A stretch of DNA of 64,000 nt from Anaerolineales bacterium (GTDB lineage Bacteria; Chloroflexota; Anaerolineae; Anaerolineales; Villigracilaceae), in NCBI GenBank assembly GCA_016789305.1, contig JAEURJ010000023.1, forward strand, positions 372,001 through 436,000. The letters are read 5' to 3'. Every line of letters starts with the position of its first letter. Position 1 is the stretch's first letter. The notes beneath the pieces were generated by a model that searched no databases, was not told the origin of the DNA, and was given only the letters and a program-made list of their open reading frames with translations. Below are positions 1 through 7,438 of this stretch, piece by piece. The position numbers and the translations under genes are program-made.

Positions 1-96
1 GGAGATAGTCCTCAGAGTGTGTATCAAAGCGCCAGCCAGGTTATTGATGCGTTCCTTGTAAAGGTTATTACCATCAATCTTGATAAATCAAAATAA
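1..96 (+). CDS. C-terminal end of an unidentified protein (partial)
   Basis: Reading frame 1 is open from the window edge to a TAA at 94-96 and encodes 31 residues ending in DKSK. The stop lies 11 bases before the next gene, in the same direction, so the two are probably cotranscribed. The fragment is too short to assign to a family; the true start lies outside the window. Confidence 0.55.
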   Translation, partial: GDSPQSVYQSASQVIDAFLVKVITINLDKSK

Positions 97-107
97 GAGA
101 GGATGTT

Positions 108-1199
108 ATGAAAAAGTTTTTCAAAGGTCTATTGAAGACAATCGGAGTCCTGCTGCTCGTTCTCGTTATTGCCCTTGGAAGTTTTCTGTGGTTTGGAAAT
201 TATCACCCTAAACCAGTGGAATCTGCGGCTGTAAGCTGCCCTGAAAGTACTCCATTGCTGGAATCGGGTCAGAATATAAAGATTCTCACATGGAACGTTC
301 AAACCATGTCGTCGAAGAATTATGTCTTTTGGAGCGACCTGCCAAATAATGACGGCCCCGACGAGAAGCCTTCGAAAGAAGATATTACCGCAACGTTCGA
401 AGAAACCGTCCGCATCATTCATGATGAAAACCCGGATATCATTTTCATTCAGGAAATCGATTCAGGAGCCGAGCGCACGTATTACGAAGATCAAATGGCC
501 CGCCTGGCGGAAATGCTACCGGAATATCCCTGTTACTCATCCATCTTCGATTGGAAGTCTGCATATGTGCCGCATCCACGTATTCATGGCAGTGTTGGGT
601 GGAAGGTTGCGATCCTGTCAAAGTACAAGATCGACGAAGCGGAACGCATCCAGCTTTCCACAGCCAATAAAAGTTTCCTCGAAAACCAGTTCAAAATTAA
701 GCCCGCAATCCTAAAGGCGATGATGCCAACCGCCAACGGCGGTCAATTTGCAGCTCTGACCCTGCACCTCGATTTATATGTGCCGGGCACAGATGCAAAG
801 GATATTCAACTGACAGAAATAGGCAGGGTTTTGAGCGAACTCGATACAGCAGGAACGCCTTGGATTCTCGGTGGAGACTTTAATCTGCTCCCCTTCGACA
901 ATGCCGCCTACACCCGCCTTGCTTCTGAACAACAGAAGTATTACAACCCACAAAGTGAGATCAAATTCCTGACGGATAAATTTCAAGTCGTACCTACCAC
1001 CGATGAGACCAATGGTGAAGATTTTGCAAAATGGCTTACCCGATGGCCCAACGACCCATCCATTCCCGGCCCCGACCGCACACTGGATTACTTCTTCCTG
1101 CCAAACATTATTAAGATCGGCACACATTATGTAAGGATGAAAGACACCCTGCATATTTCGGATCATCTTCCAGTTGTAATTGAATTTCAAATTCCATAA
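108..1199 (+). CDS. Membrane-anchored endonuclease/exonuclease/phosphatase (EEP) family protein
   Basis: The product has 363 residues. Residues 8-29 form one hydrophobic segment that anchors or exports the protein, so the catalytic domain probably acts outside the membrane. The EEP fold is recognised by ordered motifs: TWN near residue 61, IQE with the metal-binding Glu116, a His at 220, GGDFN at 255-259, and the C-terminal SDH at 351-353. This set is typical of Mg-dependent DNase I-like hydrolases, which cut nucleic acids, sphingomyelin or inositol phosphates. The substrate cannot be told from sequence. A strong ribosome site (GAGAGGA at 97-103) fixes the start. The N-terminal anchor argues for a surface phosphodiesterase rather than a DNA-repair enzyme. 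Confidence 0.8.
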   Translation: MKKFFKGLLKTIGVLLLVLVIALGSFLWFGNYHPKPVESAAVSCPESTPLLESGQNIKILTWNVQTMSSKNYVFWSDLPNNDGPDEKPSKEDITATFEETVRIIHDENPDIIFIQEIDSGAERTYYEDQMARLAEMLPEYPCYSSIFDWKSAYVPHPRIHGSVGWKVAILSKYKIDEAERIQLSTANKSFLENQFKIKPAILKAMMPTANGGQFAALTLHLDLYVPGTDAKDIQLTEIGRVLSELDTAGTPWILGGDFNLLPFDNAAYTRLASEQQKYYNPQSEIKFLTDKFQVVPTTDETNGEDFAKWLTRWPNDPSIPGPDRTLDYFFLPNIIKIGTHYVRMKDTLHISDHLPVVIEFQIP

Positions 1200-1213
1200 A
1201 CGGATCGAAGTGA

Positions 1214-1253
1214 GAAAGGCGGCAGGGGGAGAATAATCCCACTACCGCCTTTC
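1214..1253 (+). terminator. Possible weak terminator after the EEP gene
   Basis: GAAAGGCGG at 1214-1222 can pair with CCGCCTTTC at 1245-1253, with an inner GGG/CCC pair. There is no strong T run afterwards, so termination may be partial. Confidence 0.4.
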
Positions 1254-1299
1254 CACACAACAATAATGAATCGACCTATGTACATCTAATGGAGGCATA

Positions 1300-2661
1300 A
1301 TGTTAAGAAAGATTTTTCTTGCCCTTTTTGGCTTATTCATCGTAACTCAGGCTGTTGGAGTATTTGCATGGGGAAATTATCTTCACTCACAGACAAAGGC
1401 AGAGATAATATCTGAGGGACTTCCAACAGACATCTTGGTCGATTCAAAAGGTCAACTTTGGGTACAACCCTGGGCAGCTACATATTCCCAGGATTTCAAA
1501 TGGGAAGTTTACAAAAATGGAAATAAGGAGAAAACCTTTGATATCAAAAATGAGCCGAATTTCCCCACTAAAATTGCGATGGATCTTCAGGGAAACTTGT
1601 TTGGAGCTTTACCGATTGGAAATTCAGGAATTCGGGTCGTGACTTATGATGGTTCATCCTGGAATGAGTTAACGGAATTTACCCGCGAGTACACACCTCT
1701 CATTGACGTTATTACTGTAGCCTCACGAGATGATATTTGGATCGCAGGCAGTAACCAACTAATCCATTACAATGGCACTGAATGGGAAACCTTTACATCA
1801 GAGAATTCTCCCTTGCCAAACGGCTACATCTACTCAATCTTCACTGACAGCCGCAAAAGAGTATGGATTGGCACACTTGACGGCGTAGCAATGATCGACC
1901 ATGGAGACTTTCAATCACTGCCGGATTCCGCATTATCTGGAATTTACATTTATTCATTCGCTGAGGGCAGGGATGGAACGATTTGGGCCGGGGGCAACGG
2001 AAGCTTGTATTCTTTCGATGGAGCACAATGGACCGTATACAACAGCAAGAATTCAAAGCTACACGGTTCCCAAATAAACGATATTGAAGTAGATGCATCA
2101 AACCGTGTTTGGGCACTCTCCTCCGAGGGACATTTGTCGATTTTGGACGGCACGACAACTAAATACTTGTTTGGTGAACCCGGCGATACGATTGAAAATA
2201 TCGAAATAGATTCGGGTATCCTTTACATCATGCGGGCGAATGATGTCGGCATGTTAAGAACAGATATGCCGCTTCTTAGCCTGATCACTCTGAAATTCTT
2301 ATGGCTTTTGAACAATGGCGTTTTTGTCTACCTAAGCATGTTTCTGGTGATCGTCTGGATCGCGGTTGCCATGAAGTCTTGGGGGATCGGACTTGGACTG
2401 ACACTGGGAGGACTTACCTTCTGGGGGCTCGAAATTTCCTCATTATTTGATGTCAATGGAGTTCCATTGGGATATATCAACCCCGGCTTTGCACTAACAA
2501 TATTTACATTCATAGGTGGTTTGATCGGTTATTTTTTCAAGCGAAGAGGAGCGAAGTACGCCGACGCAATTGGCAGCGGTATTGGTTGTGTTGGCGGGGG
2601 TATCCTGTTGACATGCGCATTCATTATTTTCATGATGGGATTAATGGCGCTAGGAGGATGA
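1300..2661 (+). CDS. Beta-propeller sensor-like protein with C-terminal membrane helices
   Basis: The 453-residue product begins with a signal-anchor segment (residues 5-25). The next ~300 residues contain repeated blades of the two-component-regulator-propeller type, each with a D-x-x-x-x-W-x-A/G-like core, seen as RVWIGT, TIWAGG, DIWIAG and RVWALS. Proteins of this kind bind ligands outside the cell. The C-terminal ~125 residues hold three or four hydrophobic helices and no kinase domain, unlike hybrid sensors that use the same propeller. A GGAGG ribosome site lies just upstream. Function is unknown; the layout fits a surface sensor or anchor protein that signals through the membrane helices or through partners. 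Confidence 0.65.
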   Translation: MLRKIFLALFGLFIVTQAVGVFAWGNYLHSQTKAEIISEGLPTDILVDSKGQLWVQPWAATYSQDFKWEVYKNGNKEKTFDIKNEPNFPTKIAMDLQGNLFGALPIGNSGIRVVTYDGSSWNELTEFTREYTPLIDVITVASRDDIWIAGSNQLIHYNGTEWETFTSENSPLPNGYIYSIFTDSRKRVWIGTLDGVAMIDHGDFQSLPDSALSGIYIYSFAEGRDGTIWAGGNGSLYSFDGAQWTVYNSKNSKLHGSQINDIEVDASNRVWALSSEGHLSILDGTTTKYLFGEPGDTIENIEIDSGILYIMRANDVGMLRTDMPLLSLITLKFLWLLNNGVFVYLSMFLVIVWIAVAMKSWGIGLGLTLGGLTFWGLEISSLFDVNGVPLGYINPGFALTIFTFIGGLIGYFFKRRGAKYADAIGSGIGCVGGGILLTCAFIIFMMGLMALGG

Positions 2662-2824
2662 TGTGGATTGTTGCTGTTTATTAGTGAAGTCACTCACCAA
2701 CGCCTGCCTCCAAGGTGCTTCCGCGGATTTCTTTATTCCAATTGCAAGGCTTGCCGACAAACGTTGAATCCATCAGCACAACCAAAACAGGTTATTTACA
2801 TTAAATTTTCTCAAGGAGTCTACG

Positions 2825-3478
2825 ATGGGTGATTTATTCAACAATCCCTTGTTTGTTATCGAACTTTGTGGCGGTTTTCTGGGCATGTGCATAGGTCCAA
2901 TTTTTACCGCCTTGATTTTCTACTTCTGGTATTCTGTAAATTTTAAAAAAGCGAACGGCTGGAAGGAATTTTCAAATAAATACGGATTCAGTTATACCTC
3001 TCCCAACCCATTGTTGAGGGAGTATGGTTCCATGAGCGGAAAATTCGAGGGACGTGAAGTAAGCATTTTCAGTAAAAGCATAAACCGTTCACCTGCGATA
3101 ACCATTGTCAAGTTGAAGGTGGGGAATACAGGGAACTTTTTTCTTTCCGTAGGCGAAAAGGGAATGTTTGGAAATTTTTACCGAACCACCGGCGGCTCTG
3201 ATGTGCCCGTTGAAAAGGATTTCGACGAAAAGCTTTCCACCAACTCCAACTCCCCTGAACTTGCCACGATAATCCTTCATGCAGATGCCGGCCTGCTTGC
3301 TGAAATAAAAACATTAATGCCGTTAGAACTTTTGGTGAGAGATAACTCCACCTCCATAAGTACTCGTGGCAATTATGCCGATGAAACTCAATTACTTCGA
3401 CTGATACGCTTGGTTTTGCGTTTCGCCACCATCCTTGAAGAAAATCTAAGGCAAGCCGATCTTTTATGTAAAAGATAA
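2825..3478 (+). CDS. Membrane protein of unknown function, C-terminus possibly altered
   Basis: The 217-residue protein has one or two N-terminal hydrophobic helices (about residues 9-40) followed by a soluble domain whose start (NGWKEFSNKYGF) resembles single-pass proteins of unknown function. An AAGGAG site precedes the ATG. The last codons overlap, in a different frame, the beginning of a histidine-kinase ATPase remnant that continues to 3671. The present stop at 3476-3478 may therefore result from a deletion or recombination that joined two genes. The exact original C-terminus cannot be determined from this sequence. Confidence 0.55.
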   Translation: MGDLFNNPLFVIELCGGFLGMCIGPIFTALIFYFWYSVNFKKANGWKEFSNKYGFSYTSPNPLLREYGSMSGKFEGREVSIFSKSINRSPAITIVKLKVGNTGNFFLSVGEKGMFGNFYRTTGGSDVPVEKDFDEKLSTNSNSPELATIILHADAGLLAEIKTLMPLELLVRDNSTSISTRGNYADETQLLRLIRLVLRFATILEENLRQADLLCKR

Positions 3479-3671
3479 CGGCATTGGCATCGCCCCGGAA
3501 TTTCATGAACGTATTTTCGGTCTCTTTAACAAACTGGATACACAAAGCGACGGTACAAGCATTGGGTTTGCCCTTGTAAAGCGGATCGTCGAGATCCACG
3601 GCGGCAGGATCTGGGTCGAGAGTGAAGCGGGTAAAGGGGCAATCTTCCACTTCACTCTGCCGCGTGGATAA
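3447..3671 (+). pseudogene. Remnant of a histidine-kinase HATPase domain
   Basis: The frame following the TAA at 3447-3449 encodes about 73 residues ending at a TAA (3669-3671). They match the C-terminal ATPase region of the intact kinase at 14141-17551 almost residue for residue: FYVKDNGIGIAPEFHE against FYVRDNGIGIAPEYHE, then WVESEAGKGA in both. There is no start codon, no dimerisation domain and no other upstream kinase part. The G2 box has changed from DGTGIGL to DGTSIGF. This is what is expected of a decaying fragment. A terminator follows at 3761. Confidence 0.8.
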
Positions 3672-3707
3672 CAGGGAAATCAGCGAAAGACTTAACCCCA
3701 CAGCGGG

Positions 3708-3713
3708 TAAAAT
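3708..3713 (+). promoter_or_regulatory. Possible -10 box upstream of a short non-coding stretch
   Basis: GGGTAAAATACGG has the same form as the -10 region at 8691 in this window. It is followed by no open reading frame, only about 45 bases and then a strong terminator. It could start a small RNA of about 75 nt, or it may be a chance match. Confidence 0.25.
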
Positions 3714-3760
3714 ACGGAATGTTGAACAGATAGGGATGCATCGAACTCACATCAAATCAA

Positions 3761-3796
3761 AGTGAAAGCCACCTGTGCGGTGGCTTTCACTTTTTA
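3761..3796 (+). terminator. Rho-independent terminator
   Basis: A perfect 13-bp stem, AGTGAAAGCCACC paired with GGTGGCTTTCACT, has a 5-base loop and a T run at 3791-3795. It ends the preceding transcript just before the TetR promoter. Confidence 0.85.
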
Positions 3797-3800
3797 TGCC

Positions 3801-3828
3801 TTGACAAAACACTTTTTACTAATATAAT
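3801..3828 (+). promoter_or_regulatory. Promoter of the TetR-family gene
   Basis: A consensus -35 box TTGACA (3801-3806) is followed after 16 bp by a perfect -10 box TATAAT (3823-3828). Transcription should start near 3835, about 20 bases before the start codon. Confidence 0.75.
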
Positions 3829-3856
3829 TAGAAAAAACTAATAATATTAGTAAAAA
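3813..3856 (+). promoter_or_regulatory. Palindromic operator over the TetR promoter and start codon
   Basis: The arms TTTTTACTAATATAATTAG (3813-3831) and CTAATAATATTAGTAAAAA (3838-3856) are reverse complements at 18 of 19 positions and are separated by six A. The palindrome covers the -10 box and runs to the first base of the start codon. It is the expected place for autorepression by the encoded regulator. No Shine-Dalgarno sequence fits in the remaining leader. Confidence 0.75.
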
Positions 3857-4485
3857 TGACAAAACCACTCTCCTCCCCCCGCGTTCAACGCAACCGCAAA
3901 GCCGCCACGCAATCCATTCTCGATGCCGCCCGCGCCATCATGCGCGAAGAAGGCGTCGCCGCCCTCTCCATGCAGGGGCTCGCCCGCCGCATGGACATGC
4001 GCGCTCCATCGCTCTACAACTACTTCAACAGCAAAGCGGAAATTTACGACACGCTCTTCCGCCTCGGCTTCGCCATGTTCGACGCACATATCAAAGAATT
4101 GATGAAAACATCCACGGGGCTGCGCGACGATCTACGCATTAACATCGAAGGGTACATGTCCTTCGCACTGGAAAACCCCGATCTCTATCAGTTATGTTTT
4201 GAGCGCCCCGTGCCCGGATTTGTCCCTTCCAAGGAAAGCCTCGCCTTAAGTTTCGGCATTCTCAACCAATCTTATCAACGCGCCAATCAATTCAAAAAAC
4301 AATTGAACACCAAGCTCACAGGTCAACAGATCGTGGATACGGTCATCGCCATCGCTCACGGTCTCACTGCCATGCATCTTGCAAATGAGCCGCACCTTCC
4401 CATCGGGCAGGGACGCTTCGGCTCTTTAATTCCCGTCGTCTTATCCATCCTTGAACAAGCCATGCCCCTCAAAGGAGAATCTTAA
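3856..4485 (+). CDS. TetR/AcrR-family transcriptional regulator
   Basis: The product has 209 residues, the usual TetR size. The N-terminal helix-turn-helix is clear: ALSMQGLARRMDMRAPSLYNYF, residues about 35-56 in two parts, followed by the SKAEIYDTLF helix. The C-terminal half, beginning near residue 80, looks like the TetR C-terminal WHG-type ligand domain (ENPDLYQLCFERPVPGF). The gene overlaps the next one by one base pair of its stop (TAATG), so the two form an operon and the regulator probably controls the downstream enzyme as well as itself through the palindrome over its start. The ATG has no ribosome site. The inducer is unknown. Confidence 0.88.
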   Translation: MTKPLSSPRVQRNRKAATQSILDAARAIMREEGVAALSMQGLARRMDMRAPSLYNYFNSKAEIYDTLFRLGFAMFDAHIKELMKTSTGLRDDLRINIEGYMSFALENPDLYQLCFERPVPGFVPSKESLALSFGILNQSYQRANQFKKQLNTKLTGQQIVDTVIAIAHGLTAMHLANEPHLPIGQGRFGSLIPVVLSILEQAMPLKGES

Positions 4486-5309
4486 TGAACACTGCTATTT
4501 CCCCTTCGACTATTGCCAGCGCCGAATCCATTCCCTACACTCATGCGGATGAAGCCCATCGCCTCCTGACCACCGCCCTGAGCCGCTTCATAACTCTAAT
4601 AGAATCTCTCTACGCTGACGATTGGTCCAAACCCACCGCATGCACTGCGTGGAACGTCCAAGATATGGTGGCGCATCAAGCGGGCGGATACGCCAGCGGC
4701 ACAAGCTACAAGGAAATGATCCGTCAGTACACCAGCAAGCCTCAGCCTGGTCAACTCCCAGAGGATGCGATCAATGATTTGCAAGTTGGCGAACGCGCGG
4801 ATAAGACTCCATCCGACCTGATCGCCGAATTGAAACAAGTTGGTGAAATCGCCGCACACAACTGGGCGTATGGCTTCAACGCGATCAAGTGGATATCCAC
4901 TCCCCACCCCATAGGCGGCTTTATGCCCATCCGCCATCTCATGTGGGTCATCCATAGCCGCGACACCTGGATGCACCGCCTCGACATCTGCCGTGCCACG
5001 AACCGTCTCTTCGAGCAGACCCGCGAGCATGATGGCCGCATTGTGGAATTGGTGGTGTTCGATACAGCAAAGAAGTTGAATAAAAAACTTAACGGTCAAG
5101 CCATCACATTATCACTTACGGGCATCGCAGGCGGCACATGGAAGATCGGCAAAGGCGAACCCGCAACCGAAATGGAAATGGATGCCCTCGATTTCAATAT
5201 CTTCATCTCAGGTCGGTTTTCATATGAAGATGGCTTGAAACGCGCCGTAATTTCAGGGGATAGAGCACTCGTGGAGCGGGCTTTCAAGAATTTACTTGTG
5301 CTTTATTAA
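4485..5309 (+). CDS. DinB/MDMPI-like metal-dependent thiol transferase family protein
   Basis: This 274-residue protein starts at the ATG overlapping the TetR stop codon. The N-terminal part has the four-helix-bundle pattern of the maleylpyruvate-isomerase/DinB superfamily, including WNVQDMVAHQAGG (the first metal-ligand His region) and later RDTWMHRLDICRATNR, which supplies the second His/Asp motif. The C-terminal ~90 residues resemble the SCP2-like domain found in mycothiol-dependent members. Such enzymes use a low-molecular-weight thiol for detoxification or isomerisation. Cotranscription with a TetR regulator suggests a response to a toxic compound. The real substrate and thiol are unknown. 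Confidence 0.75.
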   Translation: MNTAISPSTIASAESIPYTHADEAHRLLTTALSRFITLIESLYADDWSKPTACTAWNVQDMVAHQAGGYASGTSYKEMIRQYTSKPQPGQLPEDAINDLQVGERADKTPSDLIAELKQVGEIAAHNWAYGFNAIKWISTPHPIGGFMPIRHLMWVIHSRDTWMHRLDICRATNRLFEQTREHDGRIVELVVFDTAKKLNKKLNGQAITLSLTGIAGGTWKIGKGEPATEMEMDALDFNIFISGRFSYEDGLKRAVISGDRALVERAFKNLLVLY

Positions 5310-5336
5310 CGATAAGGTTGCTATACGATAAAAATA

Positions 5337-5364
5337 AAACATGCGGACCTTTGTCCGCATGTTT
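5337..5364. terminator. Bidirectional terminator between convergent genes
   Basis: A perfect 12-bp stem, AAACATGCGGAC with GTCCGCATGTTT, has a 4-base loop. On the minus strand it is followed by a T-rich tail, which suits the gene ending at 5416; on the plus strand the tail is weak. Confidence 0.8.
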
Positions 5365-5415
5365 ATAAAATCAATTTTTCACATATGGGGAAACTTCTAT
5401 GCCCCCATTGAAACC

Positions 5416-5928
5416 CTATCCGGTCACAATAAAGAAATTATCCGGCACATGGAACGAAAAACCAATATAGGTGATCCATGCTGCTGCAAAGGCGATCCAG
5501 ATCAAAGTCTTCAATGCAGGGCGGAATTCCACGCCTCCCAAAGCCTCATCGAGTCTAAATACAAAATATAAACCGATAACTGTCATAACCAGGGAATAGA
5601 TAAGCGTATAACGGCCCAGGTCAATACCCAACGCCTCCGGGACGAACCAAATCGCAATTGACATCCAAGGGAAGGAAGAGGCGATCAGCATCCGCGAATA
5701 CCAGAATGAACCGGGCGTAGCGGTATTCCTGCGATGAAGAAAATAATCAACGACGCAGACAAGCAAGTAGGCATAGAAATACATCTTCATATGTGAGTAG
5801 ATCGACTCGATGCCTTCCCCCAGAATGGAAGCCAGGGTCCCACCGCCTAAAATATCGTAGATCTGATGAAAGAAAAGAAAAAGCACATAGCCGACGATCA
5901 GCTTCCACCATTGAAATTTTGTCTTCAT
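5416..5928 (-). CDS. Four-helix integral membrane protein of unknown function
   Basis: With the start at 5928 the product has 170 residues. A GGAGG ribosome site at 5933-5937 sits five bases before this ATG, so the in-frame ATG four codons upstream is not used. Four hydrophobic segments are visible: about residues 8-28, 48-66, 83-105 and 110-128, with a fifth near the C-terminus (LIWIAFAAAWITYIGF). No catalytic motif is visible and I do not recognise the family. It stands alone, with its own terminator, in opposite orientation to its neighbours. Confidence 0.65.
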   Translation of the reverse strand: MKTKFQWWKLIVGYVLFLFFHQIYDILGGGTLASILGEGIESIYSHMKMYFYAYLLVCVVDYFLHRRNTATPGSFWYSRMLIASSFPWMSIAIWFVPEALGIDLGRYTLIYSLVMTVIGLYFVFRLDEALGGVEFRPALKTLIWIAFAAAWITYIGFSFHVPDNFFIVTG

Positions 5929-5940
5929 GATAGCCTCCAT

Positions 5941-6249
5941 GATATGATTTTACGGATTATATGAGCAGAAACTTGATCGGACAATGTAACACGAGAGCCG
6001 ATTTTCAACCCAGAGGAGCGTTAGGACAAGCCGTGGTTATTATAGACACTTTCATTCATGGATGGACTTTCCCGGGAATTCACTAGCCATACTGTCCACA
6101 AAAAAAATGAGAAAGATAGTATATACGAGGGAACTTTATGACACATAATGAAGTCTTGATGGCATGTCGCGACCCTTTATAAAAGGTGCAAACGACTTAT
6201 TTAAAAAACATATACACAATAAAGATTTCTTTTTACCTTGGAGGTACCC
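5941..6249. other. Intergenic region without a recognisable gene
   Basis: About 300 bases separate the divergently transcribed membrane-protein and chagasin-like genes. The sequence is AT-rich near 6180-6235 and must hold the promoters for both genes, but no convincing -35/-10 pair, RNA structure or open frame stands out. Confidence 0.4.
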
Positions 6250-6663
6250 ATGAAAAAATATTTTGCTCTTCTCTTCCTCACGGTTCTACTGGCTGGTTGT
6301 GCCGCCCCAACAGAAGCCCCGGCCGCAAATCCGGCCACAGGAAACACCAGACCTGCCCTGACGGACCCGGCTCAACCCATCGAGGTGCAGGCAGGCGAGA
6401 CATTCAACATCGTCATTGATTCCAATCCATCCACGGGCTATCACTGGGATTTTACCGGCGAGCTGGATGGAACCGTCGTTGAGTTCGTCTCAAGCAACTA
6501 TACGGCGGATGAACCGGTCGCCCCTGGTTCCGGCGGTGTGGATGTTTGGATCTTCAAGGCAGTCTCCGCCGGCGAGGCGCAGATCACACTTGGAAATTAC
6601 CCGCCCGGTGTAACCACTGGCGAACCGGAGAATTCCGTGACATTCGACATCGTTGTCAAATAA
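6250..6663 (+). CDS. Lipoprotein, chagasin-like cysteine-protease inhibitor (I42 family)
   Basis: The start is the ATG at 6250, preceded by GGAGG at 6240-6244; an upstream TTG in frame belongs to this ribosome site. The 137-residue product has a lipoprotein signal with lipobox LAGC and lipidated Cys17, then a Pro/Ala-rich linker. The remaining ~95 residues form the chagasin fold (PF09394 type): the first inhibitory loop NPSTGYHW at 59-66 and the second GSGGVDVWIF at 93-102 are clear. The third loop, RPW-like in classical inhibitors, is replaced by NYPPG. It should sit on the cell surface and block papain-like proteases. A terminator follows at 6678. Confidence 0.8.
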   Translation: MKKYFALLFLTVLLAGCAAPTEAPAANPATGNTRPALTDPAQPIEVQAGETFNIVIDSNPSTGYHWDFTGELDGTVVEFVSSNYTADEPVAPGSGGVDVWIFKAVSAGEAQITLGNYPPGVTTGEPENSVTFDIVVK

Positions 6664-6677
6664 TTTTGGCACATCCA

Positions 6678-6715
6678 AGAGAGGCAACCGCATCGAATGC
6701 GATTGCCTCTCTTTA
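6678..6715 (+). terminator. Rho-independent terminator
   Basis: AGAGAGGCAA(C)CGCAT pairs with ATGCG(A)TTGCCTCTCT, a 15-bp stem with one mismatch and a 3-base loop, followed by CTTTATAT. It ends the inhibitor transcript. Confidence 0.75.
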
Positions 6716-6797
6716 TATCCCCTACCAATGTCCCATCAGCCGGCGGAACAAATCGCACACGGAAACTGTCTTTCAGAAAACAAAAGGAGAAACCACC

Positions 6798-7385
6798 ATG
6801 ACAGATAAACTCATCAGAACCGTCATTGCCCTCGTGCTTTTCATCGGCCTTTTTGCCTGCTCCTCCCTGTCCACTGCACCTGCGCCGTCTGCCGCGGAAC
6901 TTGAAAAAGAGGAACAGGCCATTTACACCTTCTTCCTTCCCGATACAGGCAGCCCGGTGTTGATATTGGAGGAAACCTCGTCGGATATTTCATCCGACAA
7001 TCCCGATCAATTGATCGATTATATTAAGTCCGATCTGGAAGATCTTTCGAAAGAAACCCTCAACCACTTCCTGGAACAAAATGCCCAACACACAAAGTTA
7101 TCTGCAGACATGGATCTGGGTGTGGAATACAAGCTGCTGACCGCCGATGAACTTAAAAGAATAGCCAGCCAGCCTAACTGGGGTGAGTTGCTCACCCAGA
7201 AATACCCCGGTTCGTATGGATATACCATCTTTTCCCGGGTCGGTTTTAACAACTCATTGGATCAAGCCTTGATCTATGTGGGAAGTGTGGGAGGCCCCTT
7301 GATGGGAAGCGGTTCCTATTTTTTGATGGAAAAACAAAACGAGGAATGGCGCATGATGGATCAAATCGAGGTTTGGATCTCATAA
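6798..7385 (+). CDS. Lipoprotein of unknown function
   Basis: The ATG at 6798 has an AAGGAG site ten bases upstream; the longer open frame beginning at 6546 overlaps the previous gene and is rejected. The 195-residue product has a lipoprotein signal (LFAC, Cys21) followed by about 170 residues without recognisable motifs. The sequence alternates polar and hydrophobic residues and looks like an alpha/beta domain (EEQAIYTFFLPDTGSP near residue 35, then a long central helix). No family is recognised. It has a strong terminator of its own, so it is probably expressed separately. Confidence 0.65.
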   Translation: MTDKLIRTVIALVLFIGLFACSSLSTAPAPSAAELEKEEQAIYTFFLPDTGSPVLILEETSSDISSDNPDQLIDYIKSDLEDLSKETLNHFLEQNAQHTKLSADMDLGVEYKLLTADELKRIASQPNWGELLTQKYPGSYGYTIFSRVGFNNSLDQALIYVGSVGGPLMGSGSYFLMEKQNEEWRMMDQIEVWIS

Positions 7386-7425
7386 TACAAAAGCGGAGCC
7401 TTCATGCTCCGCTTTTGTATATTTA
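7385..7425. terminator. Terminator between convergent genes
   Basis: A 15-bp perfect stem, ATACAAAAGCGGAGC with GCTCCGCTTTTGTAT, has a 6-base loop at 7400-7405 and a following AT-rich tail. It lies between the ends of the lipoprotein gene and the minus-strand BNR gene. Confidence 0.8.
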
Positions 7426-7438
7426 TTATGATTTGTAA

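Noticed and set aside
3108..3701. 197-codon minus-strand frame over the kinase remnant
   Set aside because: It is the antisense of the histidine-kinase ATPase segment and the preceding gene; the same antisense pattern appears opposite the intact kinase at 17039-17581.
6238..6249. TTG start four codons before the chagasin-like protein
   Set aside because: The TTG forms part of the GGAGG ribosome site, and the lipoprotein signal begins properly at the ATG at 6250.
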